A stretch of DNA of 64,000 nt from Daphnia pulex (taxonomy: Eukaryota > Arthropoda > Branchiopoda > Diplostraca > Daphniidae): contig NC_060019.1 of the NCBI RefSeq assembly GCF_021134715.1, forward strand, positions 3,782,001 to 3,846,000, read 5' to 3'. Position numbers and translations under genes: made by a program. Under the pieces are notes generated by a model. The model saw nothing but the letters and a program-made list of their open reading frames with translations. It was not told the origin of the DNA and did no database searches. Shown here one piece after another: positions 54,161-64,000 of the stretch (position 1 is its first letter; each line of letters opens with the position of its first letter).

Positions 54161-57100
54161 GTAAGTTGGCGCCATTTTTGCTACTATCTCAGACCTCCTG
54201 TCAAGGGTCAAACGGCTCGTAAAAGAAAATAAGGCCTAGAGGCCTACTACATAGACCACCAAACTCGCAACGGTCGACGCAAAACCCACATCAAAAAGGT
54301 GCGCAAGTGAGCATCGTGCATCTCGACAACCACCGTTCAGAAAAATCGAAAAAAATGTGTCCTCTTTTGAATGACGAAACATTTCCATTTTGACACACGT
54401 CGATCGCAGCGTGACACGTCACGCCACGAATATTGAAATCCGGCTTAGCTATATCAGATTTTCGGGAAAAAATACTTTTCGTTCAGCGAGAGCCAAAACT
54501 TTTCAGGTTTCACTGAGCGTATACATACAACATACCCCGCAAGGCCCGCATAGACTATTGGGCGATGTAAATACATACATCAGTTTTGCGCGCGTCTCTG
54601 CATAAAGTCACATGCCAAACCAAAAACTGCAGCATCGGAAATTGGAATTGCTAATATGCCCAGTGCTGGCGTCTCTGTTCTTTTTTTCCCAAACAATGCT
54701 TTTTTTTTCGTATACAGTGTATATGTATACATTATATACATCTTGTTCGTTATGTGTGTCGTACGCAGACGTCGAAGCAACTCTATTTTCTTTTTTTTAC
54801 CCCGAAACCTTTTTGTTATATAAGATTCATTCGGTTGGAAACGTGCTGATCGCTAAGCTAACCCCCCAAAAAAGCCAACGCAATTTTCGCGTTGGCGTTC
54901 ACATCCGAGTGGGCGCCGCTTTGGCTTATAATTCGGTTACGTATATACCGGCACATATTGCGCACGCTCCCATCTGATTACGGTCGGATATGAGTCGATG
55001 GCACCGTTTTTCTATAGACGTGCATGCGCGACTGATTGGCACACACTTTAGGCAAGTGCCTTGATTTGATCTCCGCGTTCCTAAAGAATAACAAAAAAAC
55101 AAACAAGGAAAATGGAAAGTAATTTATGCTTTATTTGTTTCCATGCCAACATCTCTACGGAATAATGCAGCCGACGCTGAGCGAGAGCGCAAAAGTTGTT
55201 CGGGGGTATATGCGGCCTATAGGAGATATATGCGTGCGATTGACGCAGTGGCATCATTCGAACGCGGTACACGCATTGTGTAGCAGCAAGACCCCAATAA
55301 CCAGCGTGCACTCGACGTTCTAAGTCAACAAAGTTCTATACGTTTAGAAACTCGTGTGAGAAAAAGATCGGAAATGTTGGGCACGTTGCTTTGGCGGCTT
55401 AGCATGACCCCCCCCCCCCATCCGACACAGACGAGAGAAGGAATAATAGTAAGTCGCTGCTTTGAGAAGCAGAGAGAGAGTCTATATAAACCGGTACGTA
55501 TACAGAAAAAAGAAAAAAGGAAAAAAATTTCCCATCGTTTTGCCCACCAACTAGATATGAAGGAGTTCCGCGTTCTGAAAATAAATGTGTCTCCTGCCTC
55601 ATTGGGTATGCGTCCAGGATCACGACAAGTCGTGATGTTACCAGGATGTTACCCAGTACACCCCCCTCCCATCTACCACCAAAGAAAAAAAGAGCCATGA
55701 CAAAAGGCACACAGAGTTCCAGGATAGTTTTGGGACTGACGGCTGCTGGCGTGCGACTGGCGTTCAAAACTGCCATGTGAAAAAGAGATCCCGCACTTGG
55801 AGCTGCAGCGCCACGCCCACCGAGAAAAAGAAGAAGAAGACATTGAGAGGTGTCACGATATTCGACTGCGGTAATTTACAGATGTCGAGTGAAACTATGC
55901 GTCCGTAGGAGAACTCTATGAGTTTAGTGGGCCACAAGGGGGGAATGACGGACGGACGGTCGGCCAGTGATGATAATACATCAGGCTTGTTAGCGCTGTG
56001 TTGCCCTCGGAATGTCTATAGATACGACTTACGAGAGAGCAGAGAGAACAGACTTCCTCCAGCATTCAAACAATTGCAATAACAACCTCAGCAGCAGCAT
56101 TCTCTGGCGCTGCTGTTGTATATTTTTAAAAACGCTATCCCGCGACAAATTTACGATGCTGATGTAATATTCTTTCTCGGTTCCTTTGGCAAAGCTTTGT
56201 TTTCCTCCCAACCAGCGTTCTCTCTCTGTCGATATCCTTGCTGTCGCTCTTTAAATCACGGCATTTTTGCATACATGTGTATACATAACATGTAAACGTG
56301 TGGTTATTACATATTGGAAATCGCATCCTGTTCGACATCGCCAAAGGTCAAAACGACGAGTCGTTCGACCTTCAATGCTATTTAACCTTAACAATAATAT
56401 GTTATACCTTTATATTCTAGCTATTAAGCGTGTGGATAAATGTGAGTTGCATACACTATAGCGTCAATGTTATGATATTAATTTCTCTTGATTTTATTCA
56501 ACTCTGATTATATCGTCTGTTGAACTTTACACGACTGGTGAGCGAATTCAGCGTTTTCATTTTAAAAAAAATACGAAGAAATAGAGAAGAATGTCAATAC
56601 TTAATCGTGAATTATTCCTGTGTCGTCAAGGAAAAAGAGCATTAGGCCATTAGCATCTGCCCCTTTTTTTCTCCGCTCCGTTCACTAACTGGATTTGCGT
56701 GAATATTCCAGGAATATTCAATGATTCGGTTATCGCAGAGGCTGCCGATATGAATACTAATCATTTGAATACCATTATATATATATTTGTTTATCGACAT
56801 TCTTTCTCTCTACCACACACACATGTTCTGGGCTCCCGTCTTATTATACCGGTCTTATATAACTTTGGTCGCCTCACGAACCTCAATTCACGCGACAGAT
56901 GTTCGCTAGCTGCCGGCCTGCCGCTGCTGCCTGCCGTCTCATACACAGACGATAAAGAAATGCATAGCCAACCGATTAACTATAGTCTCGATTTTGTCTT
57001 TTACAAATGGATGACACCGTTAGATTGCGTATAGACACAAGACAGGAGGGAGAGAGAGAGAGAAGCACACCACAGATCGGTGCTGGTCCATCTCGAAGTC

Positions 57101-60100
57101 ACCGTGAAAGGGGTTCTACCAGAATAGGCAGCAGGTCTCTCTTATATACACACGTGTCGTGATTTTCCAATATTATTATTATTCGCCGGCCTTTGTTATA
57201 CGGCTGGAAAATGCCGCCTTTCATTTGCATTGCCGTTTAATCTTGCCCCAACATTGATATCAGATCACAGTGTGTGTGTTGGAATGCAATGCTCATCCCT
57301 ATATACATTGCTATAGCGGTCTTTTTTCAGCCCTATTCGGGTCATCGCCGATGGACAATCGCTGCTATTCTTTTCTCTTCTTCTTCTGATATCGGCAACC
57401 TTGCATTCAGCTGGAAGATTTTGAAAAAAATGTTTTAAAAATCAAATAATCTTCTTCATTTCCTCGTTTGTCCCGGCGATTGACTGGGCAGCTAAGCTTT
57501 CGCCGGTGTCCATATTATAGTTGAAGTCATATTTCGAGAGAGGGCGCTCTTAATGAAAGTACACGCTCCTAATATATTCACGCACTCATCAAGAAAATGA
57601 AACGAAAAAAGAAAAGAAAAAGAAAAAGTGTAGAAATAAACATTTTGTTTTCTTTCTTCCAGCACACGAGCAACTTTCTATCTCTTATCTGAAAACTGCT
57701 GTCGCCCCCCTCGTCCTATATTTATTTCGTGAATTTCTTCTTCTGATTAAATTCTTCTTCAGTGTGATGCTTGTGAAATCGCACGTACATGTTGTCATCG
57801 ACACCCTGCTGGCTTTTTCCTGGCGGGTGTTGACGTCACCTCCTCGCCGGCCAGATCGCGGCCCGTTGGCTCGGCACACGACGAGAGATTGGCCGCTGCT
57901 GGACGCGACGAGATTGAAAACACAAGAGCCAGCAGCATTGTTTCATCTACCATTTAACATCGCCTTAAATATTCTCTTTTTGGGAAAAAAAAACCCCCAA
58001 CGGAATAACAACAATCGCAGATGGATGCGGACGATTGGGATCTATTCCGCAAGTTGATGGATTACCGTGGGTTTTGCGCCGCAACGTGTGGGTTGCACGA
58101 CCTGTCTACCCCCCCTATTTTCCATTCGTCATTTTTCTGGGGGATATATAGAATAAAAAAAGCTCCGAATAGTTGAGCTCTGGACTCGGTCTACTCAACG
58201 GGCGGCTGATAAAAGGTACATAAATATACTTATACTTTTAGTACATCTATAGCAATATGAAAAGGAGAAGGAGGAAAGAAATTGCTGGGCATCATGATGT
58301 ATGATGGACCGCCTCCGCCGCGACCTAACTATCATCATGATGGATCTCTCTCGGAAGCTTGTTCGTTAAATTGGCAAATGGTTTTTGCTTTTCTTTCCCT
58401 TTTTATTTCTAGACCCATCATCATTTGACGAGAAAGTCAATATGCACCATGTCTAGATCAGCCGGCCAACGCGAGAGGTTCATCTGCTATTTTTGGGGGG
58501 TTCCAGGTTCACCAAACTTTCGACTGAACAAATAAGGCAGGAAAAAATACATCAATTCCCCCCTCTGCGACAATATTGACAGGGCGACAAACTGGGTGGC
58601 CAGCAGCAGCGATGGACACAGTGTATCACAGTCGAGATGGCAGCAGCAACCAACCCGAACGCCCCTTGAATAACAATCAAATACTTGGAAATCAAAAAAA
58701 GAAAAAAAGGAGAATCAATATGTGTTCTTATCAATCAAAGTCGCAACAACAACAAGAGAAAAGGAGTTGCCCTTGCTGTGCGCTCAGCGCGTTGCGTGGT
58801 CCTGTTATTTCAACAGCCCGTTTTGTCTATTTATTCTCCCGTTACACAAACTCTTAGAGCTGCTTTTTGCCAGGCGAGTTATATAGACCTCTCGGCTAGC
58901 TAGATCAACTCTATCTCCAATGGATGGTTGAATTCTCTCAAACAAATGAATCACACGCGTTTGTTTGCCTGCATTTCTTAGTTGGCACTTGACTGTATAG
59001 TCATGCTGGTCGTCGATCGCACGTCGAGCGGGAGAAGAATTCGACTTTCAACATCTCTGCTGGCGCTGCTATAGCTGCTGGGTCGTAAAAAAAAAAACTT
59101 AAAAATATATTATAAGTGCTGATGTATGTCTCCTATAGTTCGATAGTGCTGTTTGCCCTCCTTTGTCTAATCTGATCTCTTGTAACTGGCTGCGCGAAAT
59201 TCCCCTTTTCTCGACTCGAATTATTCACGCGCGTTTTGGCTTATAATCGCTGATAGTGTGTGTATATATATATAGAAATTCTGCTTGGAAAGTGCCGAAT
59301 TTGGTCTTACCACATTCCTGATTGATCCTGAAATTTCTATTCTGGGTTTTATTTAAAATACGTAACCACGACTTGCTATACATTTTGGCAATCTGCGATG
59401 GTGATGCAAGACGAATCAAACGCCATAAAAAGATAAGCAACATATGCTATCACCATCGAGTGTTTCTATCTTCAGCTGCCTCGTATATTTCACGCGTGAA
59501 AGCTTTCACGGACGGGAGTAAAAAAAAAAAAAAAGGAAAAGAAAATAACCGGGCTTGTAACGCAACTGACAATATCGCATGATATATTGGCAGAGTCAAG
59601 AGAGGGCACCGGGTCCGGACAAGTAACAAGCGTAACAAAACCAGCAGAAATTTAAATATCTATTCAAAAAAGCTAACTTACTGTGCAATAAAAAAAAAGA
59701 CATAGTGTCCGTGTCCGGCGGACTATGAACATATTCCGGAACATTCAAAACTGTATAAATCTGAAGATATGATTACATTTAAGTCTGCTGTTTGTCGTCA
59801 CATGGATTGCTGGTTGCTGGTCGTTTTGATTTTAACGAACAACCTCAAATATCTCGAGCAGGAGTTTCTTTCGCCCGACTCTTTCTCTACTACTATTATA
59901 TGAACTATTATACCGGGAGGACTTTTTACGACACAACAGTTAAATACCGACGCGCTCAGTTCGAAAAAAAAAAGAAAAAAAACCTTGGCCGTTGGCCTTT
60001 TTGTTCGTCGATTTTTACGATCGCTCCAGATTGGTGGCTGGCGATTGGTTGCGTGACAATTTCGGCTTCTTCCGCCATTATTTCGTCTCCAGTCCAGGAT

Positions 60101-62663
60101 TCGACTATATATATTTCTTCTGTTCTGTATTCCCCATTTTTTTTTTTACTTTTGATCTTCTGAATCTTCCTGCTCTTTTTTTATGATTTGTCGCTCATTT
60201 CAATATCCCGACAAGAGAATACACACGCAATGAAAAGGGGGAAAAAGTGAACGACGATAGGAAGCGAAAGGGTGACACTGTTATATGCTGTACGTATTCG
60301 ATGGATTATTGCAGATATTAAACGGCGTGACCTGCTGCGGCTGTCCTCGTTCCGATTCATGACTTCTGACTTTGCTCCCAGCGGTACATCAATCAGTGTC
60401 TAGCTGCTCTTTTTTTCCCCTCTCCCAAGGCTTTTTTTATTTTTTTCATTTGTGTCTGTGGTTCAACTTATTCGACTGAATCCTCTCAACTGTTTGATGG
60501 TGGTCATATACATCAGCAGGTAGTGATTGGGGTAAACGGGGCTTTTAGACTCGAGATTGTACAGCATTTTAAACACACATGTAAAATATATATCTACACA
60601 CAACAGTAGCCATTGTGATTATACGTGTAACTGCTGCGTGTTTTTGGTTTGTTTAACTCTTGCGAGTTACTACACCCAATATACTCTCAGACAGGAGGGG
60701 AGAGAAGAAAATCAGAGCGGACACGACGACAAACGCGTGTCATGTAAGAAACTCTTGTTTCTGCCTTTGAAATACAAAAAAGGGGAAGCAGTTGATGGAC
60801 GGTGGTGTCGTGAAACTGTCGCTCAACTGGAAATGACACCTCCACTTGACGAGCTGTCGTGTGTGTCTGCAACAACAAATCAAGTCATCCAGCTCTCACA
60901 CACACAAGACACAACGGTCGAAAAGAAAAACCAAGAATGTCAGTTCAGACTTTTAGTGATGGGGGTCTGGAATAAACAACACGGCTGGCCAGTTGTTTTG
61001 CTACTTGGCTTTGTGAAACACGACGCTGTCGGTTTGGTTCTCAAATTCAAAATCGGTTTTACCTGCTTCTAGCTGGTGAGTTGGTGGTGAGCTCCTGCAT
61101 GCAAACGAGCCATCGAAAATAGATCACGACGTTGACAGTGACGTTTGGTTTTTCGGCTATCTGCGAATATATTTAGAGTCAACAAGCCAAACTAGATAAT
61201 ACTATACGTAATCGGAAAAATGTTTAGAAAAAATCCTGTTTTCCCATTTTATTACGCCATCATCCCTAGAGGCGCTGAGGACTCCTTCTGGCGTTATATA
61301 TTGCGTATATATAATAGTCTAGAAGGTCAATAAAAAGTTCACACAGATGTCAAGTGTTGCGTTATTTGTATCGTAATCAGCACTGCTGCGATCACGACAC
61401 TTCTGCTCGCTTTCTTTCTTTACCTTTTCTAGAAAAATCGTTCGTCTTTTATTTTTTTGAAGGTTTCTCGCGCCAGCTTCATAGTTATAGACCACCGCCG
61501 ACGAAGGCTTTTTATAAGTGCCGCCGTTTTTGGGAGGTTCCACATTTCTCAGAATCGATGGGGCCAGGAAAAAAGAAAATCAAAAGAAAAAATATGTCAA
61601 CTTAGAGAAAACCCTGAATAAAATATATACACAGCGGTATATGTGTGCTGTGCACCCACTTGAGAGCTGTAAGGGTTTACAGCAGCCACACCCTTTTCAG
61701 TCCCACTATGTAACACCCGGTGGACCGGTCGTTATTGGCATCAGCATTTGTGATTTTGAGCGATCGATATTTGAACTGATTAAGCGAGACATTATCAGAT
61801 GGGGATAATAATCAAAATATCTAATGGCAGGTAAATTATAACAAGGTTAGATGTTGTTATACAAAAGACTTTTGGGTTGTGCGATCGATACAAATATTAT
61901 AGGAGAGAGAAGCCGCCAAAAGGAACAGCTCCGGGATTGTTCTCCACTCGACTTGACACATTTGATATTCTTTTTAAAGGGGGGAAAAAAAGAAAAGAAA
62001 AGCTTTGCTTTGATTTATGTCATAAAGCACTCTTAAAAGGGCGCGCGCTTCGGTTATATAATTCGCCGCTCGGGCGATATGGTGTAGATATGTGTGTGAG
62101 TGCCATCTTCTTCAGTCCTCCTCTCTCATCCAGACCAGAATCCAGAATCTCATATTCCGGTCCAAAGTGGAACTTTTCGGCCTTTTATTTCATTTTTTTG
62201 GGGGTCTAAGTTTTTGAAAAGAGATGGGCGGTTGATTTACAACTGTCGGTCTGATTCATCCAGCGCCCAGCTCTAGCTGCGCCTTCTGCGTTGGTGCTGA
62301 CAGTCTGATGTCTCTCTGCTCTCTTCACAACAACTTACGGAAGACAAACCCCCTGGAAGAAAGAAGAAAAACGCACATTCCCGTGATTCCCTTGCGCGGC
62401 TCTGATTCCGAACGAGCCGCCGAGCCTGGCCCATAATCGCGCCCCAGTGCCCCAATGTCTCTATACAAGAGAGACTGAAAACGGCGTCTATAATCTATAG
62501 AGATGAGTCTATGGGTCGAAAAGAGAAAGAAAGAAATAAAAAAAAATAAGAAAGAAAGAAGAAGAAAATGGGCAGCTAGAGCAACAGCCTCGGCGGCAGC
62601 CAAAGGAGAACTCGGTGGGATGTGGATAGCCAAGTGCTTCGGAACAGACCGAAATAAACATAA

Positions 62664-62684
62664 AACACACACACACACACACAC
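62664..62684. repeat. (AC)n microsatellite
   Basis: About ten AC units. Confidence 0.9.
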
Positions 62685-63315
62685 GCCCACAAATAGCGAA
62701 AGGCGCCCACATGCAACAGAAACTCGCCAGTTTTATTGTAATAGAAAAAAGTCAAAAAAAATCTCCTGACCGACGACCTGACCCGACCAGAAGACGCGAC
62801 GTAGTGCAATTCAAGCCAATCAAATAAATTCCCAGAAAAGAATGTCTAGAAATAATCAAAATAAATCATTCAGCCCGCAGATATATAAATACATATATAT
62901 AGCTGGGACGATCATCACATCGGTTAGAAATTTTGGGTTTCTTATTGTGTGGCCCTGCTGCAGGGCGGGGTGAAATTGTTTGTTATTTTTTTAAAGCTAT
63001 ATACACCCAAAAGACTTGATGGCTTTTCTTTATTTTTTCTTCTTTTCAGACATCCCTTTTATGTTTTGTGTTTGTGTTTTTTTCGGGAGGTTGATGAAAA
63101 TGAATTTCCATTTGTTATCCTATTCTCGATTTGGGATTTGAGGTTTGTTTTTCCAGGTATACCAGTTTGTCCGGTTTTATTTGTTGCTTTTTCCATTTCG
63201 TGGTCGTCGAAATTGTTTAGCAATCGAACGTGCCCGCGCTAAGAATTCGAACAAACTCAAAAACGACGAATTTAGAACAGAAACTATACTATACACACAG
63301 ACACAATGTGTGTAT

Positions 63316-63335
63316 TATATATATATATATATATA
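63316..63335. repeat. (TA)n microsatellite
   Basis: Ten TA units. Confidence 0.9.
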
Positions 63336-63679
63336 CGTGCACACATTCCGACTATAAGCAACACTCACGCAACCCACAAAAAAAACGAGTGATGGAAAGA
63401 CAAACAGAGCTGGATGGGTGGGCCGGCCAGCCAGCAGCAGCACCGCCGTGTGTTTTTCCATTTAAAAACAAAAAGTGAGCGCCGCTGTAAAACTACATCA
63501 GCTAAGAAAATAGCTGCAAATGTCCTCCTCTCGCTAAAAAAACGAAGTATTAGTAGAAGAAGAAGAAGACCCTTTTTTCCAATCTGCTGGTGTTTGTGTG
63601 CACACGCATCACGGAGATGAGGTGTTGTTTGTGCCGGGCTTCATGCTGCACGCGCGCTATACGCAATAATGGCGTCACA

Positions 63680-63723
63680 ACTATATATAAGACTTTCTCT
63701 TCAACAGTTGCTTAACCTCATTC
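63680..63723 (+). promoter_or_regulatory. Candidate TATA/initiator pair
   Basis: CTATATATAAG (63681-63691) is followed ~30-36 bases later by CTCATTCT (63717-63724), which contains the arthropod initiator TCATTC. This could be an internal promoter for a shorter transcript of the SLC16-like gene or of a gene beyond the window. Confidence 0.35.
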
Positions 63724-64000
63724 TGCCACTTTTTCCTCCTATACCCATTTTTCGTCGTGTTATAAAGGAGGAGTATCTGAAGGATTTTTCAGAAATCAAA
63801 TATACCTATAGCCATTTTTCTATTTCTATTTGATTCTTTTCTTCCATCTCCAAAGGCGGACGGGTGAGAATATAACGAATAAGGCTCACTAACTATTGCT
63901 TATTCAACTTGCCAACTGCTGCTGGTGTCGAGGACTTTGGTCTCCCTGGGGGCGAGTAGAGTCTCGCAGCGCAGTCGGGTGACGGACTGCGCAGTTAGGA

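Larger units (their letters stand above)
54161..64000. other. Long intron of the SLC16-like gene (inferred)
   Basis: No exon with a matching phase and transporter motif was found in these 9.8 kb. The sequence holds simple repeats ((AC)n 62664-62684, (TA)n 63316-63335, many poly-A/T and GA runs) and several open frames without domains. A long first or second intron rich in regulatory DNA is the simplest explanation; a separate undetected non-coding gene cannot be excluded. Confidence 0.45.

Noticed and set aside
60557..61072. 171-codon plus-strand open frame in the last 10 kb
   Set aside because: No motif, no splice or start context, mixed composition with CA repeats; likely chance in intron DNA.

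Overview
This is eukaryotic, almost certainly arthropod DNA. Host genes are split by short GT-AG introns (often 55-80 bp), the spacer DNA is AT-rich, and the host proteins are metazoan (NPC1, pyridoxal kinase, an SLC16-type transporter). The gene density, intron size and mix of BEL/Pao, Gypsy, Copia and CACTA-like elements fit a small crustacean such as Daphnia. That assignment is inference, not proof.

Layout. 1-19.4 kb is a transposon graveyard. It holds a Copia remnant, minus-strand exon fragments of a JmjN/JmjC protein with a partial tandem duplication, and a broken CACTA/EnSpm-type transposase with nested insertions. It also holds three copies of one ~795-811 bp DNA element that carries a tRNA-Glu-like sequence, and a non-autonomous LTR element (13161-15698) with identical LTRs. 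19433-28122 is a complete BEL/Pao retrotransposon with 329-bp LTRs, AAAAT target duplications and a 2091-residue polyprotein; an extra ATG-less reading frame lies in its leader. 28.1-32.4 kb holds exon fragments, hairpins and degenerate GGGCAGA repeats. 32444-33112 (minus) is a four-exon gene for a 93-residue secreted cysteine-rich protein.

35133-48649 (minus) is the 20-exon NPC1 sterol transporter gene (1391 codons without the insertion). Its second coding exon is split by a complete Gypsy element (43000-48045) with 213-bp LTRs, an AGGTG target duplication and a 1453-residue polyprotein. Upstream, in the ~1.56-kb space between divergent NPC1 and pyridoxal kinase, sits a 951-bp MULE-like element with long inverted repeats and a 9-bp duplication. 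50210-51639 (plus) is pyridoxal kinase in seven exons. From 53776 (plus) the first two exons of an SLC16-like transporter are visible; the last ~10 kb looks like its long intron.

Working together: the host genes are ordinary housekeeping or transport genes with no operon-like logic. The main story is recent transposition. Three LTR elements have LTR pairs that look identical by eye, and one of them breaks NPC1, so this haplotype appears to carry an NPC1 loss-of-function allele. Exon joins were worked out by hand from splice consensus and reading-frame continuity, without transcript data or database searches.
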